Assembly (NCBI GenBank): GCA_009774175.1
Contig: VSNG01000034.1
Span: 1 to 32,571, forward strand
Source: Lachnospiraceae bacterium
Lineage (GTDB): Bacteria > Bacillota > Clostridia > Lachnospirales > Lachnospiraceae
Direction of reading: 5' to 3'
DNA length: 32,571 bases
Part shown: positions 7,211 to 16,017 of the stretch, in pieces
Layout of the letters: every line of letters starts with the position of its first letter
Numbering within the stretch: position 1 is the first letter of the stretch
Made by a program: the position numbers and the translations under genes
The notes under the pieces: generated by a model
The model's database searches: none
The model's input: only the letters and a program-made list of their open reading frames with translations
What the model was told of the DNA's origin: nothing

Positions 7211-8352
7211 TAAAATCAAGCACAGATGTAATCGGTATTATTTTTCCTAACAGTTATGACGCTCTGATTCCGGAGCTGGTCAGCGTGCGTTTGATGGCTT
7301 CCATCCCCTTTGCCAGCCGTTACCGTATCATAGATTTTATCCTGTCCAGCATGACCCATTCCGGCATTGACAATATTTCCGTTGTGGTAAACAAGAATTA
7401 TCATTCCTTGATGGATCATCTTGGCTCCGGGCGCGAGTGGGATCTGGTTCGCAAGAACGGCGGCCTGCACATTTTCCCGCCCTTTGCGGAGAAGCAGGTG
7501 GGCGGCCCTTACGTGGGACGTGCCGGAGCGTTGGCGAATCTTCTGGACTTCTTAAAGTCCCAGAAAGAAAAATATGTGATCATGGCAGACACCAATATAG
7601 TGGTCAATTTTGATTTCAATGCGATGCTGCAGGCGCATATGGACAGCGGCGCAGATTTGACCATTGCTTACAACGAGCAGGAACTGCCGAAGGAGCTGCT
7701 TGATTATCAGACCAGCGACCAGATTTTCTATTACACCTTTGACATTGAAGAGGGACGTATCCGCAAAGTGAGCATCAATCCGAAGACGGAAGGCGTACAG
7801 AATACTGCCATGAATATTTTTGTGATTGGGCGCGAGCTTCTGATTGATCTTGTCAGCACTGCATACATGGAAGGTAAATCCTTCTTTATGCGCGATGTGA
7901 TTATGCCGCAGCTGGGCAAGCTGAACGTACAGGCTTACAAGTATACGGGCTATGTGGCGCGCATCTGCGGTATGAAGAGCTATTTTGAAGAGAATATGAA
8001 GCTTCTGGACGATTACAATTTGGACGCGCTGTTTGCTTCGGCTCCTATATATACGAAGATTCGAGGCGATAACCCGACCCATTACAAGGACGGAGCCAAA
8101 GTTAAAAATGTGATGATGGCTGACGGCTGCGTGATCGAGGGCGAAGTGGAAAACAGCGTGATCTTCCGCGGCGTTACGGTCGGCAAGGGCGCTAAAATCA
8201 AAAACTGTATCCTGATGCAGGATACGGTGGTAGAGGCAGGCGCCAACGTGGAATATCTCATTACCGACAAGAACGTTACCATTACGGCCGGTAAGGAGAT
8301 GAAAGGCACCGACACATTCCCTGTTTATATTGAGAAATATAAGACCGTGTAG
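7207..8352 (+). CDS. glgD: Glucose-1-phosphate adenylyltransferase subunit GlgD
   Basis: Non-catalytic or regulatory partner of GlgC, found in Firmicutes. The 381 residues follow the GlgC fold (FASRYRIIDFILSSMTHSGID, GSGREWDL, C-terminal hexapeptide repeats). However, the N-terminal nucleotide loop GGxGxRL is lost: the start reads VIGIIFPNSYDALIPELV. This loss is the family hallmark and suggests little activity alone. In Bacillus-type systems the GlgC/GlgD heteromer is more active than GlgC alone. The start codon overlaps the glgC stop. A strong terminator follows 50 bp later. The glycogen synthase and branching genes are not adjacent. Confidence 0.95.
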   Translation: MIKSSTDVIGIIFPNSYDALIPELVSVRLMASIPFASRYRIIDFILSSMTHSGIDNISVVVNKNYHSLMDHLGSGREWDLVRKNGGLHIFPPFAEKQVGGPYVGRAGALANLLDFLKSQKEKYVIMADTNIVVNFDFNAMLQAHMDSGADLTIAYNEQELPKELLDYQTSDQIFYYTFDIEEGRIRKVSINPKTEGVQNTAMNIFVIGRELLIDLVSTAYMEGKSFFMRDVIMPQLGKLNVQAYKYTGYVARICGMKSYFEENMKLLDDYNLDALFASAPIYTKIRGDNPTHYKDGAKVKNVMMADGCVIEGEVENSVIFRGVTVGKGAKIKNCILMQDTVVEAGANVEYLITDKNVTITAGKEMKGTDTFPVYIEKYKTV

Positions 8353-8398
8353 GTAGAACGAAAGTACCAGAGTGCATAAAATTACATCAGTTACAAAG

Positions 8399-8429
8399 AA
8401 AACTGCATTGTTAAAATGCAGTTTTTTTT
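8399..8429 (+). terminator. Terminator of glgCD
   Basis: AAAACTGCATT pairs with AATGCAGTTTT around a short loop, then eight T (8422-8429). It is the better-formed twin of the hairpin at 5841-5873. Confidence 0.9.
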
Positions 8430-8436
8430 GTATACT
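8408..8436 (+). promoter_or_regulatory. Candidate carB promoter nested in the glgD terminator
   Basis: TTGTTA (8408-8413), exactly 17 bp, then TATACT (8431-8436). The -35 is in the loop of the terminator and the spacer is its 3' arm plus T-run. Transcription would begin near 8443, about 35 nt before carB. The -35 matches at four of six positions. Confidence 0.5.
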
Positions 8437-8478
8437 TATTTTTAGCAGATTACGATGGGATGAGAATGGAGGATAAGT

Positions 8479-11400
8479 ATGCCACGCAGAACAGATATTC
8501 ATAAAGTACTGATCATCGGCTCGGGGCCGATTATCATCGGACAGGCCTGTGAGTTTGACTATTCGGGAACACAGGCGTGCAAGGCGCTTCGGAAGCTGGG
8601 CTATGAGATTGTGCTCGTCAATTCCAATCCGGCGACAATTATGACGGATCCGGAGACCGCGGATGTGACGTATATCGAGCCCCTTAATGTAGAACGGCTG
8701 GAACAGATTATTGCCAAGGAGCGTCCCGACGCGCTGCTTCCCAATCTGGGCGGGCAGTCCGGCCTGAATTTATGCGCGGAATTAAATAAGGCGGGGGTTT
8801 TGGATAAATACAATGTGAAGGTTATCGGCGTGCAGGTGGATGCCATTGAGCGCGGCGAGGACCGCATTGAGTTTAAGAAGACGATGAATGCGCTGGGAAT
8901 TGAGATGGCCCGCAGCGAGGTGGCCTATTCCGTTGACGAGGCGCTTGCCATTGCTGAAAAGCTTGGATACCCGGTGGTGCTGCGTCCCGCCTATACCATG
9001 GGAGGCGCAGGCGGCGGTCTGGTATACAATAAGGAAGAGTTAAAGGTAGTATGCGCCAGAGGGCTGCAGGCCAGTCTGGTGGGACAGGTGCTGGTGGAGG
9101 AGTCGATTCTCGGCTGGGAAGAGCTGGAGCTTGAGGTGGTTCGCGACGCGGACAACAATATTATTACCGTGTGCTTTATCGAAAATATTGACCCTCTTGG
9201 CGTTCATACGGGAGATTCCTTCTGTTCCGCGCCCATGCTTACCATCTCGCAGGAGTGTCAGAAGAGGCTGCAGGAGCAGGCCTATAAAATTGTGGAGTCT
9301 GTACAGGTGATCGGCGGCACGAACGTGCAGTTTGCCCATGACCCTGTGACAGACCGTATCATTGTAATTGAGATCAATCCTCGTACCTCCCGGTCCTCGG
9401 CCCTTGCAAGTAAAGCCACGGGATTTCCCATTGCGCTGGTGTCTTCCATGCTGGCGGCAGGCCTTACCCTTAAGGACATTCCCTGCGGCAAGTACGGGAC
9501 GCTGGATAAATATGTGCCGGACGGCGATTATGTGGTGATTAAATTTGCCCGCTGGGCCTTTGAGAAATTTAAGGGAGTGGAAGACCGGCTGGGAACGCAG
9601 ATGCGCGCGGTGGGCGAGGTAATGAGTATTGGCAAGACCTACAAGGAGGCGTTTCAGAAGGCCATCCGTTCTCTGGAGACGGGACGTTACGGCCTTGGCC
9701 ATGCGAAGGATTTCGACACGCTGCCGAAGGAGGAGCTGCTTCGCAGGCTTACAACGCCTTCCAGCGAGCGGCATTTTCTCATGTATGAAGCGCTGCGCAA
9801 GGGCGCGACGGTGGAAGAACTCTTTGAGATCACCAGAGTAAAAGCGTATTTTATCGAGCAGATGAAGGAACTGGTGGAGGAAGAGGAAGCTATTTTGCAG
9901 TACCGGGGCAAAATGCTGCCTGACGATATGCTGACCACAGCTAAGAAGGACGGATTTTCCGATAAGTATTTAAGCCAGCTTCTGGAAATATCGGAGGAGG
10001 AAATCAGGAACCGCCGTCTTGCGATTGGCGTGGAGGAAGCCTGGGAAGGCGTGCATGTCAGCGGGACAAAAGATAACGCCTATTATTATTCTACCTACAA
10101 TGGGCCGGACAAGAACCCGGTGAACGCAGACAGACAAAAGATCATGATTCTGGGCGGCGGCCCCAATCGGATCGGGCAGGGCATCGAGTTCGACTACTGC
10201 TGCGTTCATGCGGCGCAGGCGTTAAAAAAGCTCGGTTTTGAGACGATCATCGTAAACTGTAATCCGGAGACCGTGTCCACTGATTACGATACCTCCGATA
10301 AGCTTTACTTTGAACCTCTTACACTGGAAGATGTGCTGAGTATCTATAATAAGGAGAAACCGCTTGGCGTGATTGCCCAGTTTGGCGGTCAGACGCCTTT
10401 AAATCTGGCATCGGAGCTGGAAAAGAACGGGGTCAGGATTTTAGGCACCTCTCCTTCCGTCATTGATCTGGCGGAGGATCGGGATCAGTTCCGTGCCATG
10501 ATGGAGAAGCTTTCCATTCCCATGCCCGAATCCGGCATGGCAACCACGGTGGAGGAGGCGCTTGCCATTGCGGACAGGATCGGTTATCCCGTCATGGTTC
10601 GTCCTTCCTATGTGCTGGGCGGCAGAGGCATGGAAGTGGTTTACGACGACGAGAGCATGACGGAATATATGAATGCCGCAGTGGGCGTGACGCCGGACCG
10701 GCCGATTCTGATCGACCGATTCCTGAACCACGCGCTGGAGTGCGAGGCGGACGCCATCAGTGACGGTACGCATGCCTTTGTGCCTGCGGTAATGGAACAT
10801 ATCGAGCTTGCGGGTATTCACTCCGGCGATTCGGCGTGTATTATTCCTTCCGTGCATATTCCGCCGGAGAGTGTGGAGACCATTAAGGAATATACCAGAA
10901 AGATTGCGGAGGAAATGCATGTCAGGGGACTGATGAATATGCAGTATGCTATTGAAAACGGCAAGGTGTTTGTGCTGGAAGCCAATCCCAGAGCATCCCG
11001 CACGGTGCCGCTGGTATCCAAGGTCTGCAATATCCGTATGGTGCCGTTGGCGACAGATATCATCACTTCGGACATTACAGGACGGCCTTCTCCGATTTCG
11101 GGGCTGACGGAGCAGACGGTTCCCTATTACGGTGTGAAGGAAGCGGTGTTCCCATTCAATATGTTCCCGGAGGTGGATCCCATATTGGGGCCGGAAATGC
11201 GTTCTACGGGAGAGGTACTGGGCTTGTCAGGGTCCTACGGCGAAGCCTTTTTCAAGGCGCAGGAGGCAGTGCAGTCAAAGCTGCCGCTTGAAGGAACGGT
11301 GCTGATTTCCGTTAACAAGAAGGATAAGGACGAAGCGGTTGAGGTGGCGAGGCGGCTTTCGGAGGACGGATTTAAAATTTTTGCCACCGAAGGCACGTAC

Positions 11401-11700
11401 AATCTGATCACAGCGGCGGATATTCCGGCCGTGAAGGTGAAAAAAATCTACGAGGGCAGACCCAACGTAAACGATATGATCACCAACGGAGATTTCGATC
11501 TGATTATCAACTCGCCTGTGGGCAAGGACAGCGTGCACGACGACAGTTATCTGCGTAAGGCGGCGATTAAGGCGAAGGCGCCTTATATCACTACGGTGGC
11601 GGCGGCCAGAGTGACGGCTGAGGGTATCCATTACCTGAAAACGCACAAAGGCAGCGAGGTGAAGTCCCTGCAGGAGCTGCACGGGGAGATAAAGGGCTAG
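8479..11700 (+). CDS. carB: Carbamoyl-phosphate synthase, large subunit
   Basis: The ammonia- and ATP-using subunit that makes carbamoyl phosphate for pyrimidine and arginine synthesis. Its 1073 residues match the usual length. Two homologous halves are visible: the first begins KVLIIGSGPIIIGQACEFDYSG and has the ATP-grasp segment YPVVLRPAYTMGGAGGG. The second begins KIMILGGGPNRIGQGIEFDY and has YPVMVRPSYVLGGRGME. NPRTSRSSALASKATG and NPRASRTVPLVSK are the paired metal/ATP motifs. A C-terminal MGS-like allosteric domain (about 930-1073, GTVLISVNKKDKDEA onward) follows. TGGAGGATAAGT precedes ATG 8479. The glutaminase partner carA and other pyr genes are not adjacent; carA must lie elsewhere or be supplied by another locus. 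Confidence 0.97.
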   Translation: MPRRTDIHKVLIIGSGPIIIGQACEFDYSGTQACKALRKLGYEIVLVNSNPATIMTDPETADVTYIEPLNVERLEQIIAKERPDALLPNLGGQSGLNLCAELNKAGVLDKYNVKVIGVQVDAIERGEDRIEFKKTMNALGIEMARSEVAYSVDEALAIAEKLGYPVVLRPAYTMGGAGGGLVYNKEELKVVCARGLQASLVGQVLVEESILGWEELELEVVRDADNNIITVCFIENIDPLGVHTGDSFCSAPMLTISQECQKRLQEQAYKIVESVQVIGGTNVQFAHDPVTDRIIVIEINPRTSRSSALASKATGFPIALVSSMLAAGLTLKDIPCGKYGTLDKYVPDGDYVVIKFARWAFEKFKGVEDRLGTQMRAVGEVMSIGKTYKEAFQKAIRSLETGRYGLGHAKDFDTLPKEELLRRLTTPSSERHFLMYEALRKGATVEELFEITRVKAYFIEQMKELVEEEEAILQYRGKMLPDDMLTTAKKDGFSDKYLSQLLEISEEEIRNRRLAIGVEEAWEGVHVSGTKDNAYYYSTYNGPDKNPVNADRQKIMILGGGPNRIGQGIEFDYCCVHAAQALKKLGFETIIVNCNPETVSTDYDTSDKLYFEPLTLEDVLSIYNKEKPLGVIAQFGGQTPLNLASELEKNGVRILGTSPSVIDLAEDRDQFRAMMEKLSIPMPESGMATTVEEALAIADRIGYPVMVRPSYVLGGRGMEVVYDDESMTEYMNAAVGVTPDRPILIDRFLNHALECEADAISDGTHAFVPAVMEHIELAGIHSGDSACIIPSVHIPPESVETIKEYTRKIAEEMHVRGLMNMQYAIENGKVFVLEANPRASRTVPLVSKVCNIRMVPLATDIITSDITGRPSPISGLTEQTVPYYGVKEAVFPFNMFPEVDPILGPEMRSTGEVLGLSGSYGEAFFKAQEAVQSKLPLEGTVLISVNKKDKDEAVEVARRLSEDGFKIFATEGTYNLITAADIPAVKVKKIYEGRPNVNDMITNGDFDLIINSPVGKDSVHDDSYLRKAAIKAKAPYITTVAAARVTAEGIHYLKTHKGSEVKSLQELHGEIKG

Positions 11701-11735
11701 ATGCGTCTGGGGAAAGTAAAGCACGCAAGATGTGG

Positions 11736-11761
11736 ATGTGGCTGGTTTATTCCAGCCACAT
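11736..11761. terminator. Perfect hairpin in the carB / sulfatase convergent gap
   Basis: ATGTGGCTGG (11736-11745) and CCAGCCACAT (11752-11761) form a perfect 10-bp stem with a 6-nt loop. It contains the last codons and the stop of the minus-strand gene. No T-run follows on either strand, so it may protect 3' ends or be a weak bidirectional terminator. Confidence 0.5.
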
Positions 11762-14110
11762 AGAGTCAAATGTGACAGACAAAACCCGTTTGTCGGGATT
11801 ATTTCTGTCTAACTGGTTGGGTGTCAGTGCGTTTGGGAAGACCAGCCGTAACAGCAGGCATTCGTTTTGAATGCTGTCTTTGGGAATTTTGACTGTAATT
11901 TCGTTAGCTGCCTTATTTTTACGGGGAGGAGGCAAAACAATACGATCCGCTTTATTGCCTCCTGCATACACTTGTACTTTCTGCGAATCAGAGTATATTC
12001 CGGAGTATACAAAATGGAACTCCAAATCTTCTGACTTCCTGTTTTGCAGATGAAAGCAGATGCTCAGCTCGTTGCTTGCAGTCGCCGCATCGTTTTCCTT
12101 ATAGAGGCGGTAGTTGATCTGATCCGCATAGGAATTGTCGGAAGTAAAGTCAATGACATCGCCGATTTGATAGTCAACGCAGTTGATTTCATATGGATTC
12201 CAGAGCCGGTATTTCATCTCAGACGCTTTGCCAAGAACAATGAGCCGCGCTTCTTTTATGGAGGTATCGTAATTTTTCAGGTGGAGCCGTTGCGTTGTAA
12301 TCGTTTCATTAATCGTATGCAGTCTTTCCACATCGCTTTCCTGCGTGATGTCAAAAACCGATGGTCCGTAGGAGGAGTAATCCTCCAGAAATGCCTCCGC
12401 TATTGTGGCATAAATATTTCTAAAGTGTATGGGGGCTGAACTGCGTACAAGCTTGTGCAGATCTCCTTTTCCCGGAAATTTAATCAGGACTGCCGGATTG
12501 GTTTCCGGATTGCCGTCGGAATGACGTCCGTGATCGCCGGTGATGATAATGGTGCTTGTATCAAATATGCCGGCCTGTTTCATGGCGTTAATATATGTAT
12601 AGATGATTCGCATGTCGCCCCGGAGAACCACCTGCTCCGTAACGCCGTTGTCCCATACCCTTTCAAAGTCTTCCGTCATTTTGTAGGTCGGATGAACGCC
12701 GTTCATATGATAGATTCTGAGAGCCTTTTCATAATCGGTCTGCAGCGTTTCTTCGACGGCGCAAAAGTCGTTGTGGAGATAGATATCGTTTAACTCATAA
12801 CCGGCGCTTTTGATATGATATAAAAGCGTATCGGTTGAGAGCCAGAGAGATTCTTTCATAAATTGCGGCATGAGCAGACAACTTACCAATCGATATAAAT
12901 CTTTACCAAATCCGAAGTAGTCTTCAATCCGTCTGTTTCCTATAAACTTATAATTATCAAAATATTCGTCGTGAAAGCCGGGAAATTCGTTTGGTTCAGA
13001 ATAGAGGCGGACGTCATAGCCGTTTTGATGCAGATCATCATACAGCGTAGTTTCATCCCATGCGTCCTGTAGATAATTCTTTTGCGAAGGATCACATTCC
13101 ATGCCGGTCAATAGAAGTGACATGCCGAACTGAGTCGATGCGCCGCCGGATACCGCGTTGTCAAAAAGGATAAAACCGTCCAGAGAACCGTCTTCTTTGT
13201 AAGCGTCGGACGCAAGGTATTCCTCCATGACGTCTTCCTGCAAGGTGTCAATGACGAATACAATAATATTTTCCTTCGAACCGACCGTAAATTCCGCTTC
13301 CTTGGAAAATCCGAAGGAGGCGTTTTTGTCAAGCGGATTCATAAGAATCAGGACGGCCAGCGATACTAACTGCACGGCGCTGAAAAAAAGAGAGGTGTAT
13401 TTCATGAACTTTTCCGTCGTCTTTTTTTTGAAGCAGAGGGAGGAAAATACAAAGACGAAGCAAAGAATCCAGACAAGGGCGCTGATCAGATTTTGCGTAC
13501 GGTATTTTTCCCATTGAATGAGGGCGCCGTCCAGTATGGGAAGCGACGCATTGAGAAAATTGCTCTGTATGTATGCGGCTACAGTAACAGAGAAGATAAA
13601 TGCCATATAATAGGGCAGCGCCTTTTCCTGCATAAGCCAGAAAGCGAACACAAATATTATGGCGAAAACCCCAATTGCCGTGCATAGGAGGATGGGAACA
13701 ATATCAATGTAGCGAATGGAAAATTCATCGATATTTCCGAGAAAAAGAGAACTGGGAGTAAAAATGATACAGGTCACAATGAAAAAGAACGCCGTTGGAA
13801 AAAGCCTGCGGGTAATCTGTTTCAATACGGCCGGATTTGTTTCGCGGATCTTTTTGATCACTCGGGTAAGCAATGCCGACAGCAGGGCTTCCAGAATGAT
13901 CCATTTGATTTTAAACCGTACGCTCATTTCAAACAGATTGAAATGCTGCATGCCGATGAGTTTCAGGCCGGCAATAATACAGAGATTGACTGTCACGGTG
14001 TAGAATAAAATCCAAGCGCAAATCTTTTTGGGGTTAAATTTTTGATGAGAGAATTTATATAATAAGAATGCTGCAGTTCCAGGGAAAACGGCAATGATTA
14101 GCTCCAACAT
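11747..14110 (-). CDS. Membrane-anchored sulfatase / LTA-synthase-like phosphotransferase
   Basis: 787 residues, alkaline-phosphatase superfamily. The N-terminal ~265 residues are hydrophobic, with about seven or eight membrane segments. An extracytoplasmic catalytic domain follows. Metal and nucleophile positions visible are D288 (NIIVFVIDTLQED), T326 (GGASTQFGMS, the position of the LtaS nucleophile Thr), and D526-H527 in ITGDHGRHSDG. About 150 further residues, apparently beta-rich, form an extra C-terminal domain. LTA synthases and phosphoglycerol transferases share this layout but are usually about 600-650 residues. The exact polymer or substrate is unknown. An upstream in-frame ATG at 14218 would add 36 residues, but TACGGAGGACAAACC right before ATG 14110, and a promoter whose transcript starts near 14144, decide for 14110. 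Likely role: envelope polymer synthesis or decoration. Confidence 0.8.
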   Translation of the reverse strand: MLELIIAVFPGTAAFLLYKFSHQKFNPKKICAWILFYTVTVNLCIIAGLKLIGMQHFNLFEMSVRFKIKWIILEALLSALLTRVIKKIRETNPAVLKQITRRLFPTAFFFIVTCIIFTPSSLFLGNIDEFSIRYIDIVPILLCTAIGVFAIIFVFAFWLMQEKALPYYMAFIFSVTVAAYIQSNFLNASLPILDGALIQWEKYRTQNLISALVWILCFVFVFSSLCFKKKTTEKFMKYTSLFFSAVQLVSLAVLILMNPLDKNASFGFSKEAEFTVGSKENIIVFVIDTLQEDVMEEYLASDAYKEDGSLDGFILFDNAVSGGASTQFGMSLLLTGMECDPSQKNYLQDAWDETTLYDDLHQNGYDVRLYSEPNEFPGFHDEYFDNYKFIGNRRIEDYFGFGKDLYRLVSCLLMPQFMKESLWLSTDTLLYHIKSAGYELNDIYLHNDFCAVEETLQTDYEKALRIYHMNGVHPTYKMTEDFERVWDNGVTEQVVLRGDMRIIYTYINAMKQAGIFDTSTIIITGDHGRHSDGNPETNPAVLIKFPGKGDLHKLVRSSAPIHFRNIYATIAEAFLEDYSSYGPSVFDITQESDVERLHTINETITTQRLHLKNYDTSIKEARLIVLGKASEMKYRLWNPYEINCVDYQIGDVIDFTSDNSYADQINYRLYKENDAATASNELSICFHLQNRKSEDLEFHFVYSGIYSDSQKVQVYAGGNKADRIVLPPPRKNKAANEITVKIPKDSIQNECLLLRLVFPNALTPNQLDRNNPDKRVLSVTFDSMWLE

Positions 14111-14150
14111 GGTTTGTCCTCCGTATATTTTACCATAAAACTTAAATTTG

Positions 14151-14179
14151 ATTTTATGCGTGTTGGGAAAAGTTGTCAA
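14151..14179 (-). promoter_or_regulatory. Promoter of the sulfatase-like gene
   Basis: Read on the minus strand: TTGACA (14179-14174), 17 bp, TAAAAT (14156-14151). Transcription would start near 14144, about 34 nt before the start codon. It lies only about 33 bp from the divergent nhaC promoter. Confidence 0.75.
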
Positions 14180-14211
14180 GGGCGAATGCCGGTTCGGTAC
14201 AAATGAAATGT

Positions 14212-14240
14212 TTGACATATACGCTAATATCGTGTAAAAT
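14212..14240 (+). promoter_or_regulatory. Promoter of the nhaC-type gene
   Basis: TTGACA (14212-14217), 17 bp, TAAAAT (14235-14240). Transcription would start near 14247 and run about 140 nt, through a terminator, before the start codon at 14387. Confidence 0.8.
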
Positions 14241-14246
14241 ATAGTG

Positions 14247-14386
14247 CGACTTTATTTTGTTCGTGTCAAAAGAGGGCGGCCACAGCCCGAATCAGAAAGA
14301 CAGAAATAAAAACCACAAATGCGTGGCAATGGGGCAGCGTATTTGTGGTTTTTTCATTAATTCTATGAAGAAGGAGAGAGAATGTT
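14247..14386 (+). ncRNA. Structured leader of the antiporter gene (candidate riboswitch or attenuator)
   Basis: Between the consensus promoter and the gene, three nested helices can form before a terminator. TTTATTT (14251-14257) pairs with AAATAAA (14304-14310). TGTC (14264-14267) pairs with GACA (14299-14302). GGGC (14274-14277) pairs with GCCC (14285-14288). The outer helix ends exactly where the terminator's 5' arm begins (14309-14354). A fold followed by an intrinsic terminator and a cation antiporter gene resembles transcriptional riboswitches. Na+ and Li+ riboswitch classes that control antiporters are known, but I cannot match this leader to any class by eye. The helices are short and AT-rich. 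Confidence 0.45.
14309..14354 (+). terminator. Intrinsic terminator between promoter and antiporter gene
   Basis: AACCACAAAT-GCG (14311-14323) pairs with CG-TATTTGTGGTT (14338-14350), followed by more T. It lies 30 bp before the antiporter start, inside the transcript. It therefore probably attenuates that gene or ends a short independent RNA. Confidence 0.8.
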
Positions 14387-16009
14387 ATGAGACAAATGAA
14401 AAAAAGGTGGATGATGCTTCTGCCCACAGTGCTTCTGCTGGCGCTTGCGTTTTCCACGACAGTGTTTGCGGCGGAGGAAGAGGCCGAGTATGTTTCGGAG
14501 TTCCACGCGACCTTTTGGGCGCTTGTCCCCGCCGTTGTGGCGATCGGCCTTGCGCTGATCACAAAGGAAGTGTACAGTTCATTGTTTGTGGGTATTTTGA
14601 TGGGCGGCCTTCTGTATTCGGGCTTTCGGTTTGAAATGACGATTACCCATATTTTTGTGGACGGTATTATCGGCGTTTTGTCGGACAGCTACAATGTGGG
14701 TATTCTGGTGTTCCTGGTGATACTGGGCGCCATGGTCAGCCTGATGAACAAAGCGGGCGGTTCGGCGGCCTTCGGGCAGTTTGCCGCAAGCAGGATCAAA
14801 AACCGCGTGGGCGCGCAGCTGGCGACTGTTTTACTCGGTGTGCTGATCTTTATCGACGATTATTTTAACTGTCTGACGGTAGGAAGCGTAATGCGTCCTG
14901 TGACGGACAAGTTTAAGGTATCCCGTGCAAAGCTGGCTTATCTGATTGACGCTACGGCGGCGCCGGTGTGTATCATAGCTCCGATATCCTCGTGGGCGGC
15001 GGCTGTGACGGGCTTTGTAGAGGGAGAAGACGGCTTTTCCATCTTTATCCGGGCTATCCCCTATAACTTTTACGCGATCTTGACGATTGTGATGATGGTG
15101 GGTATGATTTTGACGAAGACGGAGTTTGGTAAGATGAAGGTGCATGAGCAGAACGCACAGAAGGGCGATCTGTTTACCACGCCGGGCCGTCCCTACGAGA
15201 ATGTGAAGGAAGAGAAAGTAAGTCCCAGAGGCGGCGTTATGGATCTTCTGATTCCCATTCTTGCGCTGATTGTCTGCTGTGTAATCGGCATGATTTATAC
15301 GGGCGGTTTCTTTGAGGGAGCGGATTTCGTGACGGCATTTTCCAATTCGGACGCTTCTCTGGGCCTGACCCTTGGCAGTTTCTTTGGTCTGGTAATCACA
15401 ATTGTGCTCTATCAGATTCGCAGAGTGCTCTCCTTCAAGGAGTGTATGGATTGTATTCCCGAGGGCTTCCGCGCCATGGTGCCTGCTATTTTGATCCTGA
15501 CTTTTGCGTGGACGCTTAAGGCAATGACGGACAGTCTGGGGGCTGATCTCTATGTGGCCGGACTGGTGCAGTCCAGCGCGGCCGCCTTTTTAAATTTTCT
15601 GCCCGCAATTATTTTTGTGGTGGGATGCCTGCTTGCCTTTGCCACAGGCACTTCCTGGGGAACTTTCGGTATTTTGATTCCCATTGTGGTGGCGGTTTTC
15701 CAGAGCAGCAACCCGCAGCTGATGATTATTTCCATTTCCGCCTGTATGGCAGGCGCGGTGTGCGGCGACCACTGTTCGCCGATTTCCGACACCACCATTA
15801 TGGCTTCGGCAGGCGCCCAGTGCGAGCATGTGAATCATGTTACCACCCAGCTGCCCTATGCGGTTTTGGCGGCCGTGATTTCCTTTATCACCTATATCGT
15901 AGCCGGTTTCGTACAGAGCGCATGGATTGCGCTGCCGGTGGGCGTTGTGCTGATGATAGCGGCGCTGCTTGTGTTGCGGAATAGGAGCGGAAGTCTGGAA
16001 AAATCATGA
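14387..16009 (+). CDS. Na+/H+ antiporter, NhaC family
   Basis: Integral membrane protein of 540 residues. It begins with a cleavable-looking hydrophobic segment (MLLPTVLLLALAFSTTVFAA), then about eleven further hydrophobic helices. Family features seen: ALITKEVYSSLFVGILMGG, the acidic pair in VLIFIDDYFNCLTVGSVMRP, PVCIIAPISSWAAAV, FATGTSWGTFGILIPI, and GAVCGDHCSPISDTTIMASA. The last two are highly characteristic of the NhaC/YheL-type superfamily. Some members exchange metabolites such as malate/lactate or amino acids rather than plain Na+/H+, so the substrate is not certain. GAAGGAGAGAGAATGTT precedes ATG 14387. Its leader carries an intrinsic terminator. It ends 8 bp from the convergent lipoprotein gene with no terminator between. 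Confidence 0.9.
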   Translation: MRQMKKRWMMLLPTVLLLALAFSTTVFAAEEEAEYVSEFHATFWALVPAVVAIGLALITKEVYSSLFVGILMGGLLYSGFRFEMTITHIFVDGIIGVLSDSYNVGILVFLVILGAMVSLMNKAGGSAAFGQFAASRIKNRVGAQLATVLLGVLIFIDDYFNCLTVGSVMRPVTDKFKVSRAKLAYLIDATAAPVCIIAPISSWAAAVTGFVEGEDGFSIFIRAIPYNFYAILTIVMMVGMILTKTEFGKMKVHEQNAQKGDLFTTPGRPYENVKEEKVSPRGGVMDLLIPILALIVCCVIGMIYTGGFFEGADFVTAFSNSDASLGLTLGSFFGLVITIVLYQIRRVLSFKECMDCIPEGFRAMVPAILILTFAWTLKAMTDSLGADLYVAGLVQSSAAAFLNFLPAIIFVVGCLLAFATGTSWGTFGILIPIVVAVFQSSNPQLMIISISACMAGAVCGDHCSPISDTTIMASAGAQCEHVNHVTTQLPYAVLAAVISFITYIVAGFVQSAWIALPVGVVLMIAALLVLRNRSGSLEKS

Positions 16010-16017
16010 CGTTGGTG

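Noticed and set aside
8479..11700. carB as part of a pyrimidine or arginine operon
   Set aside because: No carA, pyr or arg gene is adjacent. The preceding genes end in a terminator and the following gene is on the other strand.
14111..14218. 36-residue N-terminal extension of the sulfatase-like protein
   Set aside because: It would start upstream of the mapped promoter elements and lacks a ribosome-binding site, whereas ATG 14110 has a strong one.
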